Shown here: piece by piece, positions 10,509-19,069 of the stretch
How positions within the stretch are numbered: position 1 is the first letter of the stretch
How the letters are laid out: each line of letters begins with the position of its first letter
Notes under the pieces: model-generated
Databases searched by the model: none
The model's input: only the letters and a program-made list of their open reading frames with translations
Told to the model about the DNA's origin: nothing
Source of the DNA: Gp6-AA40 sp035571515
GTDB lineage: Bacteria > Acidobacteriota > Vicinamibacteria > Vicinamibacterales > UBA2999
Reading direction: 5' to 3'
Length of the DNA stretch: 64,000 bases
Assembly (NCBI GenBank): GCA_035571515.1
Contig: DATNCQ010000207.1
Coordinates: forward strand, 5,077-69,076
Program-made: the position numbers and the translations under genes

Positions 10509-12703
10509 CAGCGCGTGCCCTGGAGCGCCATGGGATCCCCGGCCTCGGCCTCCTCGTGATCCGAGGCGCGTCGATGACGCCGATGCTTTTCGAGCGTGAA
10601 CAGGACGACCGTCCGTCCCTGCAGCGCGTACTTCGTCCCGCCGGGAAAGCGCGCGTCGGGCGGATGCGGATCGATGGTGTCGAAGACGCGCCCCCACTCG
10701 TGCCCCTCTTCCGCCGCCGGCAGCACGAACGGCACCGACTCGAAGTGCGCGTTGAGCAGGATGAGCAGCGTGTCGCCCGACACGAGCTGCCCGTGCTCGT
10801 CGATGTCGCCGATGGCGTTGCCGACCATCAGCACGCCGAGCGATCGCACGAACGGCGCGTTCCACGCGATGTCGGTCATCTCGCGGCCGCTCGGGTCGAG
10901 CCAGTAGATGTCCTTGACCTCGGCGCCGCGAATCGAGCGGCCCTGGAAGTACTTGCGGCGCGTCAGCGTCGGCTGCGAGCGGCGGAAGTGCACGAGGCGG
11001 CGCGTGAACGCCAGGAAGCCGCGCTGCTCGGGCGTCAGGTCCCAGGCCGTCCAGCTCAGATCGCTGTCCTGGCAGTAGGCGTTGTTGTTCCCGTACTGGG
11101 TCCGTCCGATCTCGTCGCCGCCGCTGATCATCGGAACGCCGACCGAGAGCAGGAGCGACGCCATCAGGTTGCGCTTCTGCTGTTCCCGCAGCTTGAGGAT
11201 GCGCGCGTCCCTCGTCGGTCCCTCGGCGCCGCAGTTCCAGCTCAGGTTCGAGCTCTCGCCATCCTGGTTGTCGTCGCCGTTGGCCTCGTTGTGCTTCTGG
11301 TTGTAGCTGACCAGGTCCTGCAGCGTGAACCCGTCGTGCGACGTGATGAAGTTGATGCTCGCGTACGGCCGGCGCCCGCTGTGCTCGTAGAGGTCGTTGC
11401 TCCCCGCGATGCGGGTCGCCACCTCGGCGACGCCGCGATCGTCTCCCCGCCAGAACGCGCGCATCGCGTCGCGATACTTGCCGTTCCACTCGGTCCACAG
11501 CACCGGGAAGTTGCCGACCTGGTAGCCGCCCGCGCCGAGGTCCCACGGCTCCGCGATCAGCTTCACCTGCGACAGCACGGGATCCTGGTGGACGATGTCG
11601 AAGAAGGCGCCGAGTCGATCGACCTCGTACAGCTCGCGCGCCAGCGTGCTCGCCAGGTCGAACCGGAAGCCGTCGACGTGCATGTCGAGGACCCAGTAGC
11701 GCAGGCTGTCCATGATCAGCTGCAGCACCTGGGGGCTGCGCATGTTCAGCGTGTTGCCGCAGCCGGTGAAGTCCAGGTAGTAGCGCTTGTCGTCGGGCAC
11801 GAGCCGGTAATACGACCGGTTGTCCACGCCGCGCAGCGACAGCGTCGGCCCCAGATGGTTCCCTTCCGCGGTGTGGTTGTAGACGACGTCCAGGATCACC
11901 TCGAGGCCCGCGCTGTGCAGCGCCTTCACCATCCGCTTGAACTCGCGCACGGACTGCTCGGGCGATCCCGACGCGGCATACCGGATGTCGGGCGCGAAGA
12001 ACGCCTGCGTGTTGTAGCCCCAGTAGTTCGACAGGCCGCGCTCGACCAGGTGGCGATCGTAGGCGTGATGGTGCACGGGCATCAGCTCGACGGCGGTGAC
12101 GCCGAGCCGCTGCAGGTGCTCGATCGCCGCCTCCGTCGTCAGCGCCTCGTAGGTGCCGCGCAGCGGCTCGGGCACGTTCGGGTGCAGCTTGGTGAACCCC
12201 TTCACGTGCATCTCGTAGATGACCGTCTCGTGCCACGGCGTGCGCGGCGGACGATCGTCGCCCCACGTGAACGCCGGATCGATCACCGCCGCGAGCGACG
12301 CGAACGCGCCGTTGTCGCGCGCATCGAACGACAGATCGCCCCGCGGGTCGCCAATCGTATAGCCGAACACCGCATCGTCCCACCGCACTTGGCGCCCGAT
12401 CGACTTCGCATACGGGTCGAGGACGACCTTGTTCGGGTTGAATCGGTGCCCGGCGCCCGGATCGTACGGCCCGTGCACACGATAGCCGTACAGCTGTCCC
12501 GGGCGCACGTCGGGCAGGTAGCCGTGCCAGACCATGTCGGTGTGCTCGGGAAGGGTGACGCAGATGGTCGCGCTCGAGGCGTCAGCCGAGTCGAAGAGGC
12601 AGAGATCCACCCGCGTCGCGTGCGCCGAGAAGAGCGCGAAGTTCACCCCGATGCCGGTCCAGGTCGCACCGAGGGGGTACGGTTGACCTGGCCAGACGCG
12701 CAT
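10508..12703 (-). CDS. glgX: Glycogen debranching enzyme GlgX
   Basis: A 731-residue GH13_11 isoamylase-type debranching enzyme that hydrolyses alpha-1,6 branches. It starts at the family N-terminus VWPGQPYPLGATWTGIGVNFALFS. D349 (VDGFRFDLAS) is the nucleophile, E385 (LIAEPWDLG) the acid, and FITSHDGFTLQDLVSYN with the NEANGDDNQDG loop is typical. It is first gene of the glgX-glgE-treS operon; the stop overlaps the glgE start. The C-terminal tail is Arg/His-rich and unlike the family core. A branching enzyme and a glycogen synthase are not in the window. Confidence 0.95.
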   Translation of the reverse strand: MRVWPGQPYPLGATWTGIGVNFALFSAHATRVDLCLFDSADASSATICVTLPEHTDMVWHGYLPDVRPGQLYGYRVHGPYDPGAGHRFNPNKVVLDPYAKSIGRQVRWDDAVFGYTIGDPRGDLSFDARDNGAFASLAAVIDPAFTWGDDRPPRTPWHETVIYEMHVKGFTKLHPNVPEPLRGTYEALTTEAAIEHLQRLGVTAVELMPVHHHAYDRHLVERGLSNYWGYNTQAFFAPDIRYAASGSPEQSVREFKRMVKALHSAGLEVILDVVYNHTAEGNHLGPTLSLRGVDNRSYYRLVPDDKRYYLDFTGCGNTLNMRSPQVLQLIMDSLRYWVLDMHVDGFRFDLASTLARELYEVDRLGAFFDIVHQDPVLSQVKLIAEPWDLGAGGYQVGNFPVLWTEWNGKYRDAMRAFWRGDDRGVAEVATRIAGSNDLYEHSGRRPYASINFITSHDGFTLQDLVSYNQKHNEANGDDNQDGESSNLSWNCGAEGPTRDARILKLREQQKRNLMASLLLSVGVPMISGGDEIGRTQYGNNNAYCQDSDLSWTAWDLTPEQRGFLAFTRRLVHFRRSQPTLTRRKYFQGRSIRGAEVKDIYWLDPSGREMTDIAWNAPFVRSLGVLMVGNAIGDIDEHGQLVSGDTLLILLNAHFESVPFVLPAAEEGHEWGRVFDTIDPHPPDARFPGGTKYALQGRTVVLFTLEKHRRHRRASDHEEAEAGDPMALQGTR

Positions 12704-12732
12704 GGAACCACGTCTGCATCAAGAAGATTGCC

Positions 12733-12957
12733 ATGCAGGACATCTTTATCGTTCACCCCGACGGGCATACCTCAGCAGATCTGATTCCCGGCGCGCGCGA
12801 GAGGTCAACGCTGACTCATCGGCAGCCGGGCGCGATTGGCGGCGACCCGTACGGCACTGATACGCCGACGGCGCCCGCGGACTGGGAGGACGAGGCCACG
12901 CGCCGAGAGCATGAGCTGGATGGGGGCGGCGCCCAACGCGAGAGGAGCCGATCGTGA
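12733..12957 (+). CDS. Small hypothetical protein, head to head with glgX
   Basis: A 74-residue open frame without recognised domain, hydrophilic, with an acidic, Arg-rich C-terminal half (PADWEDEATRREHELDGGG). It starts only 29 bp from the divergent glgX start, which leaves little room for two promoters, and it has no clear ribosome-binding site. Its TGA overlaps the GTG of the next small frame (GTGA), which suggests coupling if it is real. It may instead be leader sequence. Confidence 0.35.
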   Translation: MQDIFIVHPDGHTSADLIPGARERSTLTHRQPGAIGGDPYGTDTPTAPADWEDEATRREHELDGGGAQRERSRS

Positions 12958-13193
12958 GCAGCAAATCGAAGATCAGCGGGCCGGGTGCGGCCGATTTTCT
13001 CACCGCGCAGAGGGGTGTGGACCTTCCGGAAACGGATTCATCGAAGGGGATGGGACAGACACGTGGCGAAGGGATCGTGAACGATGCGGCCGACCTCGAG
13101 CCGGATCTCGAGGCGCCCGATCCGGACGCGACCCGCGAGCAGTCGATTGGCGGAGCTATTCCGCCAGGCCGTGACGAACAGCGTAATGAGTAA
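12954..13193 (+). CDS. Small acidic hypothetical protein
   Basis: A 79-residue, Asp/Glu-rich, low-complexity protein (segment DLEPDLEAPDPDATREQ), probably disordered. The GTG start follows an AGGAG site about seven bases upstream, the best support that it is translated. The last 38 bp overlap the 3' end of the response-regulator gene on the other strand. I recognise no family. Confidence 0.5.
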   Translation: MSSKSKISGPGAADFLTAQRGVDLPETDSSKGMGQTRGEGIVNDAADLEPDLEAPDPDATREQSIGGAIPPGRDEQRNE

Positions 13194-13851
13194 GCTCGGC
13201 GTTGGTGCGCATCTTCATCTTTTCGAGGACGCGCGCCCGATAGGTGCTGACCGTTTTGACGCTCAGCGTGAGCTCCGTCGCGATTTCTGACACCGTCTTG
13301 CCTCCGCCAATCATGCGGAGGACCTGGTATTCGCGGTCCGACAGCCGCTCGTGAGGGCGGTCCTCGCGATCGGGGTGAAGCCCGAGCGCGACCCGCTCCA
13401 GGACGTCGGGGCCGAAGTACTTGCCGCCGCGCGCCAGTTTCGACACGGCGGTGACCAATTCGGCGTCGGCGGCGTCCTTGGTCAGGTAGCCCGACGCGCC
13501 CGCGGCAATCGCCCGCCGCGCGAACTGATCCGCCGTGTGCATGCTCAGGATCAGGACGGGGAGGCGCGGGCGAAGCTCGCGCACGCGCTTCAGCACGTCG
13601 AGCCCGCTGCCGTCCGGCAGCGAGAGGTCGAGCACCATCACGTTCCAGACGTGCGAGTGCAGCGAGGCAATCGCGTCGCGGCCGCACCCTACTTCGTGGA
13701 TGATCGCGCCGGAAAAGGCGTCGGCGAGGATGTCGCGCAGGCCGCGGCGCACGATCGGATGATCGTCCACGAGCATGACGCGCAGCGACGAGGGCCTGGC
13801 GGTCGTCTCCGCATCGCGCGGCGGCGAATCGTAGCGCAGCGTCGTGGTCAT
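13156..13851 (-). CDS. NarL/LuxR-family response regulator
   Basis: A 231-residue response regulator. The receiver domain (about 23-140) has the acidic pair D29-D30 and phosphoacceptor D75 (VMVLDLSLPDG). The C-terminal LuxR-type helix-turn-helix (about 167-228, LSDREYQVLRMIGGGKTVSEIATELTLSVKTVSTYRARVLEKM) binds DNA. The ATG overlaps the TGA of the histidine kinase gene by four bases (ATGA), so the two are a cognate pair translated together. Targets are unknown. Confidence 0.93.
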   Translation of the reverse strand: MTTTLRYDSPPRDAETTARPSSLRVMLVDDHPIVRRGLRDILADAFSGAIIHEVGCGRDAIASLHSHVWNVMVLDLSLPDGSGLDVLKRVRELRPRLPVLILSMHTADQFARRAIAAGASGYLTKDAADAELVTAVSKLARGGKYFGPDVLERVALGLHPDREDRPHERLSDREYQVLRMIGGGKTVSEIATELTLSVKTVSTYRARVLEKMKMRTNAELTHYAVRHGLAE

Positions 13852-14645
13852 GCGGTCGGCCGCCGCCCGGGATCCGGGATCCGGGCTGCGGGATCCGCCG
13901 TGTCATGTCCTTGGTTTTCGCGGATCCCGGATCCCGGATCCCGGCCGGTTGCCTCCAACGGCAGCGTCAACAGCACCCGCGTGCCGTGGTTGGGCCGGCT
14001 CGTGATCCGCAGCGCCCCGCCCAGCTTGCGCGCCCGCTCGCTCATGCCGAGCAGCCCCAGCGACCGCACGTTCAGCCCCGGCCGCGGGATGCCGACGCCG
14101 TTGTCGCTCACGTAGACGATCAGGCGGCCGCGCCGCGTGGTGCCGACGGTCGTGGAAATGCGGCTCGCATGGGCGTGTCGGACCGCATTGGTCAATGCTT
14201 CCTCGAACACGCGGAACGCCGCGGTCGCGATCTCGGTGTCGACGGCCTCGGTCACGCGCGCCGCAACGGGCATCGCGATGCCGGCAATCGCCGACATCCG
14301 CCGCGCCTCGTACTCGATGGCGCCTCCCAGGTCACGGTGGTCCAGGTGCGGCGGGCGCAGCCCGGTCGCAATCCGGCGCACCATCGCGATGCCGAGATCG
14401 ATCTGCCCGACCGCCGACTGCAGGCGGTCCACGACGTCGCCGGGGGTCTTCAGCTCCCGCAGCCGGCGGACGGTCGTCACGAAATCCAGCTTGATGCAGG
14501 TGAGCAGCTGCCCGAGCTCGTCGTGCAGCTCGCGGGCGATGCGCGTCCGTTCTTCCTCGCGCATCTGCTCGAGCCGCTCGGCCAGCGCCGCGTCGAGGTC
14601 CGGGGCGGGGGTAATGGGCAGTTTCAAGGTCTGCACTTTTAACAC
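13848..14645 (-). CDS. Cytoplasmic sensor histidine kinase, HisKA_3 type
   Basis: A 265-residue kinase with no membrane segment and no separate sensor domain. It has a short N-terminus, a HisKA_3 dimerisation domain with H41 (ELHDELGQ), and a HATPase domain with N-box (EEALTNAVRHAHAS) and G-box (VSDNGVGI). It must sense by partner interaction or through its N-terminus. The last 30 or so residues (from GRDPGSGIRENQG to the end) are encoded by a GGGATCC repeat array that runs into the stop and into the response-regulator start. The GTG at 14645 is the first start; a second GTG lies three codons downstream. Confidence 0.88.
   Translation of the reverse strand: MLKVQTLKLPITPAPDLDAALAERLEQMREEERTRIARELHDELGQLLTCIKLDFVTTVRRLRELKTPGDVVDRLQSAVGQIDLGIAMVRRIATGLRPPHLDHRDLGGAIEYEARRMSAIAGIAMPVAARVTEAVDTEIATAAFRVFEEALTNAVRHAHASRISTTVGTTRRGRLIVYVSDNGVGIPRPGLNVRSLGLLGMSERARKLGGALRITSRPNHGTRVLLTLPLEATGRDPGSGIRENQGHDTADPAARIPDPGRRPTA
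13867..13946. repeat. GGGATCC repeat array (family E), inverted, in coding 3' end
   Basis: Three GGGATCC(G) units, a spacer of about 30 bases, then three GGATCCC units in the other orientation, forming a strong hairpin just upstream of the kinase stop and regulator start. Related arrays lie at 20579-20629 and 41008-41056. Confidence 0.85.
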
Positions 14646-14762
14646 GGCAGGCCCTTTTGTGCTTGTTTGTCAGAAATTGTCCGACAAGAGGCGGGCGTGC
14701 CGCCGACAGCCGCGGGGCGGCTGCACACGGATAATCGACGAGGTTCAAAATTGTGTGCAGAT

Positions 14763-14978
14763 ATGACGCGCCGCGGATCGATCACGCTTGATCCCGACGC
14801 CATCCACCTTCTGAGCAATCACCTCGCCGTCATCGTTGGCTTCGTTGAGCTCATGCTCGCCGATGCCGCCCCCGGCGATGCGCATTTCAACGATCTGGTC
14901 GAGATCCGCGCGGCCGCCGTTGCGGCCGCCCACCTGATCACCCTCAGGGGTCAGGGGGCAGGGGGCAGCGGGCAGTAG
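14763..14978 (+). CDS. Lone histidine-kinase DHp-like domain protein
   Basis: A 71-residue protein resembling only the dimerisation/phosphoacceptor helices of CckA-like kinases. DAIHLLSNHLAVIVGFVELML aligns with the family's AHDFNNLLTVILGYAELL, placing H15 at the phosphorylatable position. A second helix follows (DLVEIRAAAVAAAHLI). There is no ATPase domain. It could act as a phosphotransfer protein or dimerisation partner; a decayed kinase is the alternative. It is divergent from the kinase/regulator pair. The C-terminal residues and stop codon lie within a GGGCAG-type repeat. Confidence 0.55.
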   Translation: MTRRGSITLDPDAIHLLSNHLAVIVGFVELMLADAAPGDAHFNDLVEIRAAAVAAAHLITLRGQGAGGSGQ

Positions 14979-14988
14979 GCGGCAGGTA
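14945..14988. repeat. GGGCAG-type repeat (family I)
   Basis: Tandem variants of CAGGGGGCAG and GCGGGCAGTAGGCGGCAG overlap the 3' end of the lone DHp gene and run to the start of the SDR gene. Related arrays lie at 32086-32115 and 46538-46567. Confidence 0.75.
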
Positions 14989-14998
14989 GACTGTGACC

Positions 14999-15775
14999 AT
15001 GCCCCGCGTCGTCGTCATCACGGGTGCGAGCGCCGGAATCGGCGCCGCCATTGCCAGCGAGCTCGGGCGCCGCGGCGACAGCCTCGTGCTCGCCGCGCGC
15101 GGCGCGGAGGCGCTCCAGCGCGTGGCCGCGGGCCTGCCGTCTCCCACCCGCGTCGTCACCGCCGACGTCACGCGCCGCGGCGACGTCGAACGGCTGCGCG
15201 ACGAGGCGATTGCGGCCTTCGGGCACGTGGACGTCTGGATCAACAACGCGGGCAAGGGGATCCTGCGGCCGGTGCTCGAGCTCACCGACGACGACGTCGA
15301 CGAGATGATCGACGTCAACGTGAAGTCGGCGCTCTACGGCATGCAGGCGATCGCGCCGCACTTCATGGAGCGCGGCCGCGGGCACATCATCAACATCTCG
15401 TCGTTCCTCGGCCGCGTGCCGGTGGCGACGCCGCGTTCGGCCTACAGCGCGGCGAAGGCGGCGCTCAACTCGCTGAGCGCGAATCTGCGGGTCGACCTGC
15501 AGCGCACGCACCCGGACGTGCACGTATCGGTCGTCATGCCGGGCCTCGTGGCCACGGACTTCGCGAAGAACGCGCGCGGGAGTACGGGGCCGATTCCGCC
15601 GGGGGCGGTCGGTTCGCCGATGCAGGCGCAGACCGCGGAAGACGTCGCGAGGGTGGTCGCGGAGCTGATCGATCGGCCCGTCCCCGAGGTGTATACGAAC
15701 CCCGCGAGCTCCGCCGTCGCCGCGCGCTACTTCGAGGACGTCGCGCAGTTCGAACGCGACGCCCGGGACCGCTAG
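14999..15775 (+). CDS. Short-chain dehydrogenase/reductase
   Basis: A 258-residue classical SDR oxidoreductase using NAD(P). It has the Rossmann motif TGASAGIG near the N-terminus, NNAG (INNAGKG), the catalytic Ser (INISSF) and YSAAK. The substrate is not inferable. The ATG at 14999 is preferred to the GTG at 14993. A -10-like TAGACT ends six bases before the ATG, which would fit a leaderless transcript. Confidence 0.9.
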   Translation: MPRVVVITGASAGIGAAIASELGRRGDSLVLAARGAEALQRVAAGLPSPTRVVTADVTRRGDVERLRDEAIAAFGHVDVWINNAGKGILRPVLELTDDDVDEMIDVNVKSALYGMQAIAPHFMERGRGHIINISSFLGRVPVATPRSAYSAAKAALNSLSANLRVDLQRTHPDVHVSVVMPGLVATDFAKNARGSTGPIPPGAVGSPMQAQTAEDVARVVAELIDRPVPEVYTNPASSAVAARYFEDVAQFERDARDR

Positions 15776-15813
15776 AAACTCAGCAGGTCGCGCGGCGGGT
15801 AAGATTGGCCTGA

Positions 15814-17916
15814 GTGCCGCGCTCTACGACATCCATTCAATCGCTGCTCTCCGCCATCGTCCACTCCTCAGACGACGCCATCGTCAGCAAGGACCTCAAC
15901 AGCATCGTCACGTCGTGGAACCCGGCGGCGGAACGGATGTTCGGCTACTCCGCGGCGGAAATGATCGGGCGCTCGATTCGCACCATCATCCCCGACGATC
16001 GGCAGTACGAAGAGGACGAAGTGCTGGCCCGCATCCGCGCCGGCGAGATGGTCGATCACTTCGAGACGATCCGGAAGCGGAAGGACGGCTCGTTCATCAA
16101 CATCTCGCTGAGCATCTCGCCCGTGCGCGACGCGGAGGGCACCATCGTCGGCGCGTCGAAGATTGCCCGCGACATCAGCGAGCGGCTGCGCGTGCGCGAA
16201 GTGGAGGAGCGAAACCGCCGCCAGGCCGCGTTCCTGTCGCGGCTGACGGCGACGTTCGCGACCTCGCTCGAGCCGCGGCAGATCCTCACGTCGCTGGCGG
16301 AGCTGTCGGTGCCCTACTTCGCGGACTGGTGCGCGGTCGACGTCCCGAGCGACGGGACGACCGAGCGCATCGCGCTGGAGCACGTCGACCCGGCGAAGGT
16401 CGAGCTCGTCGCCCGGCTGCGGTCGCGGCACGAGAATCCGCGGGCGCCGATGAGCCCGACCTACGTCATTCGCTCCAGCGAGCCGTCGATCGTCCTCGAC
16501 GTCACCGACGCGGTGCTCGTCGGCGCGGCGGGGGGCGATGACGAGGCGCTGCGCATCCTGCGCAGCCTCGGGCTGATCTCGTATCTCTGCCTGCCGCTCA
16601 CGGTGCAGGGGCGGACGATGGCCGCGGTCACGATGGCGCGGTCCGATTCGGGGCGGCGTTTCGACGAGGAGGACGTTCGCATCGCGGAAGACGCGGCCTC
16701 GCGCGCGGCGCTCGCGGTGGACAACGCGCGCGCGTACGGCGAGCTGCAGGCGGCCAACCAGCTCAAGGACGAATTCCTGGCGACCCTCTCGCACGAGCTC
16801 CGCACGCCGCTCAACGCCATCCTCGGGTATTCGCGCATGCTCCGGTCGGGGATCCTGAAGGAGGACCGCAAGGAGCAGGCGCTCGAGACGCTCGAGCGCA
16901 ACGCCACCTCGCTCACGCAGATGGTCGAGGACGTCCTCGACGTCTCGCGCATCGCGGCAGGCAAGATTCGGCTGCACATCCAGCCGGTCGACCTGGCGAC
17001 GGTGCTGCGCGACGCGGTCGCCACGATCACGCCGGCCGCGGACGCGAAGGGGGTGCGCCTCGAGTCGATTCTCGAGCCGCAGGCGGGACCGGTGTCCGGC
17101 GATCCGGATCGGCTGCAGCAGGTCGTCTGGAACCTGCTGTCGAACGCCGTGAAGTTCACGCAGCGCGGCGGCCGCGTGCAGTTGCGGCTGCAGCGGGTGA
17201 ACTCGCACGTCGAGGTGGCGGTCAGCGACACCGGCATCGGCATCCGCGAGGACTTCCTGCCGCACCTCTTCGAGCGCTTCCGGCAGGGCGACAGCACGAC
17301 GACGCGGACGCACGGCGGGCTCGGCCTCGGTCTCGCCATCGCGCGGCGCATCGTCGAGCTGCACGGCGGCCGCATCGAGGCATTCAGCCCCGGGGAAGGG
17401 AAGGGGTCGACCTTCCGCGTCAAGCTGCCGGTCATGATCGTGCACACCGAGGTCGAGATGGAGCGGCGCGAGCATCCGCGCATCGGCACGCGGCGCGCGT
17501 CGGCCGTTGAATTCCCGACGCTGCCGGACATCAGCGTGCTCGTCGTGGACGACGATCCCGACGCGCTCGGGCTCGTGCGCGAGATTCTCGAGACCGCCGG
17601 CGCGCGCGTCCGCTCGGCGACGTCGGCCCGCGACGCCATCGACGCCATCGAACGGGACACGCCGGACGTGCTCGTCTCCGACCTCGGGATGCCGGGGATG
17701 GACGGCTACGAGATGATCCAGCGCGTCAGGCGGATGGACGGGCCCGCGAAGGATCTCCCCGCGGCGGCGCTTACCGCCTACGCGCGCTCCGAGGACCGCG
17801 CGAAGGCGCTGCGCCTCGGCTTCGAGATGCACCTGGCCAAGCCGATCGATCCGTCGGAATTGATTGCGGCGGTGGCCTCGCTCGCGCGGCGGCGGCGGGC
17901 CGGGGCGAGCAAGTAG
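15814..17916 (+). CDS. Hybrid histidine kinase: PAS-GAF-HisKA-HATPase-REC
   Basis: A 700-residue soluble hybrid kinase. PAS (about 8-125, with the PAC segment RKDGSFINISLSISPV), GAF (about 150-305), HisKA with H327 (LSHELRTPLNAILGY), HATPase (N-box NLLSNAVKF near 440, GLGLGLAIA near 503) and a C-terminal receiver with D623 (LVSDLGMPGMDG) and a KP motif near 676. No membrane helices, so it responds to a cytoplasmic signal, for example redox or a small molecule bound by PAS or GAF. The GTG at 15814 is the only start near the PAS domain; TAAGAT lies eight bases upstream. The stop codon abuts a TGGTTGG repeat. Confidence 0.93.
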   Translation: MPRSTTSIQSLLSAIVHSSDDAIVSKDLNSIVTSWNPAAERMFGYSAAEMIGRSIRTIIPDDRQYEEDEVLARIRAGEMVDHFETIRKRKDGSFINISLSISPVRDAEGTIVGASKIARDISERLRVREVEERNRRQAAFLSRLTATFATSLEPRQILTSLAELSVPYFADWCAVDVPSDGTTERIALEHVDPAKVELVARLRSRHENPRAPMSPTYVIRSSEPSIVLDVTDAVLVGAAGGDDEALRILRSLGLISYLCLPLTVQGRTMAAVTMARSDSGRRFDEEDVRIAEDAASRAALAVDNARAYGELQAANQLKDEFLATLSHELRTPLNAILGYSRMLRSGILKEDRKEQALETLERNATSLTQMVEDVLDVSRIAAGKIRLHIQPVDLATVLRDAVATITPAADAKGVRLESILEPQAGPVSGDPDRLQQVVWNLLSNAVKFTQRGGRVQLRLQRVNSHVEVAVSDTGIGIREDFLPHLFERFRQGDSTTTRTHGGLGLGLAIARRIVELHGGRIEAFSPGEGKGSTFRVKLPVMIVHTEVEMERREHPRIGTRRASAVEFPTLPDISVLVVDDDPDALGLVREILETAGARVRSATSARDAIDAIERDTPDVLVSDLGMPGMDGYEMIQRVRRMDGPAKDLPAAALTAYARSEDRAKALRLGFEMHLAKPIDPSELIAAVASLARRRRAGASK

Positions 17917-17999
17917 CTGGTTGGGTGGCTGGTGGTTGGTAGTTAGTGGTTGGTGGTGGTGCGTGGTTGGCGGTGCTTCGCGGTTGCTGGAGTTCGTGG
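17917..17999. repeat. TGGTTGG-type repeat (family J)
   Basis: Degenerate tandem TGGTTGG/TGGTGG/TAGTTAG words begin immediately after the hybrid-kinase stop and run to just before the tRNA promoter. This is one of the repeat-filled convergent gaps. Confidence 0.75.
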
Positions 18000-18019
18000 T
18001 TGAGCGCGACCCCCTCCCA

Positions 18020-18025
18020 TATAAT
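18020..18025 (+). promoter_or_regulatory. -10 element of tRNA-His
   Basis: A perfect TATAAT lies 17 bases before the tRNA 5' end, in otherwise GC-rich sequence. No convincing -35 is visible at the expected spacing. Confidence 0.6.
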
Positions 18026-18042
18026 TGAGTTTTGCTCGGCAT

Positions 18043-18118
18043 GGTGGGTGTAGCTCAGGGGTAGAGCGCCGGACTGTGGCTCCGGAAGTCGCGGGTTCGA
18101 AACCCGTCACCCACCCCA
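18043..18118 (+). tRNA. tRNA-His (anticodon GTG)
   Basis: A complete cloverleaf can be folded. The seven-base acceptor stem GTGGGTG (18044-18050) pairs with CACCCAC (18108-18114). The T-loop is GTTCGAAAC-like, and the anticodon loop CTGTGGC carries GTG. The histidine-specific G-1 (18043) faces C73 (18115), and CCA is encoded at 18116-18118. It is the only RNA gene found. Confidence 0.97.
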
Positions 18119-18170
18119 TCTCCAGTTCTTCCAATCACGAGGCGTCGGTCCGCGCCCCTTATCCGACTGG

Positions 18171-19037
18171 CTACTCGAAGGTAGTCGCTGTCCCTGTCGG
18201 CCCTCGCTGATCAGGTACCACGGCAAGCACGTCTTGATCGTGCGCCTTGCCGCTCCACCATTGGCCACGCCGCACGTCCCGAATGCGCAGGCCTGCCTCT
18301 CGATGAATGCGTCGTACGAATGTTTCTTCGAGTGCAACGGCTGCTTCGGGGACGACCGAATCATGCAACCGGCACAATCCGGACGCGTGCGGGACACTGA
18401 AGGACATGAACGCGTCGCCCCTGTCTATTCCGCCGCGGCTTTCATCGTTGAGCAAAAAGTAGCTGGCCACACAGACGCCGTCCGCGGTGAGCAAGCGGGA
18501 TACCTCGTGCACATAGTGTTCAACGGCATCAGGCAGCATGTGCGTAAAAACGGAGGACAAGAAGATCACGTCGAAGGTGTGGTCCGGAAAGGGGAAACGG
18601 TATGCCGAGGCGGGCACCGACCCCTGCGGATTGTAGGCGCGACTCGCCAGGTCGGCGCGATGAAAGCGAAAATGGGGATGCGTTCGCGTGATGGCCCGCT
18701 GGCACCATGCGACCGCTTCCGGGTGAATTTCGACGCCGTCGTAACCGCCGGTGAGATATCCGATCAGGCCGATCGCGAGGTTGCCAATGCCCGATCCGAT
18801 ATCGAGAACCCTGTGCTCTGGCCGAAGGCCCTGAATCGTCAGCTCTGTTCGCGCGGTCTCGCAGGCGTGAGCAAATGCTGCCGGCGCCAACGTACGGTAA
18901 TAGTAGAAACGCAGGTGGGCCGGCGGCAGCAGGGCGTCGCTTCTCCAACGCACCAGCCGCTCCACTGGCGTCGCGATGCGGTAGGCCGCCCTGCGTGCAC
19001 GACTGGCCAGTCGCCGCCACATCGGTCGTCTCTGCAC
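18171..19037 (-). CDS. Class I SAM-dependent methyltransferase
   Basis: A 288-residue methyltransferase. The SAM-binding motif I is VLDIGSGIGNLAIGL (about 97-111), followed by GVEIHPEAV and the FDVIFLSSVFTHML motif of the Methyltransf_11/25 group. A basic N-terminus (about 35 residues) precedes the domain. The substrate is unknown. GC and codon use appear a little lower than in neighbours, and no partner gene is adjacent except the DinB-like gene upstream. Confidence 0.85.
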   Translation of the reverse strand: MQRRPMWRRLASRARRAAYRIATPVERLVRWRSDALLPPAHLRFYYYRTLAPAAFAHACETARTELTIQGLRPEHRVLDIGSGIGNLAIGLIGYLTGGYDGVEIHPEAVAWCQRAITRTHPHFRFHRADLASRAYNPQGSVPASAYRFPFPDHTFDVIFLSSVFTHMLPDAVEHYVHEVSRLLTADGVCVASYFLLNDESRGGIDRGDAFMSFSVPHASGLCRLHDSVVPEAAVALEETFVRRIHREAGLRIRDVRRGQWWSGKAHDQDVLAVVPDQRGPTGTATTFE

Positions 19038-19069
19038 TGCCGATCCGTCTACCTGGCCGTTCCCCGTGT

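Noticed and set aside
10509..12383. Upstream extension of the glgE frame (about 625 codons) within glgX
   Set aside because: The frame is open only because it overlaps glgX in another phase. GlgE's recognisable N-terminus begins just after 10508, which also overlaps the glgX stop.
13867..13946. GGATCC-containing array as a possible restriction or phase-variation site
   Set aside because: The array lies within a kinase 3' end rather than in a promoter or at a frame-switching position. Repeat-number change in units of seven could shift the tail frame, but no evidence of variation can be seen from one sequence.
18043..18118. Integrated element using tRNA-His as attachment site
   Set aside because: No integrase, no repeated 3' tRNA fragment and no island-like gene content flank the tRNA in this window.
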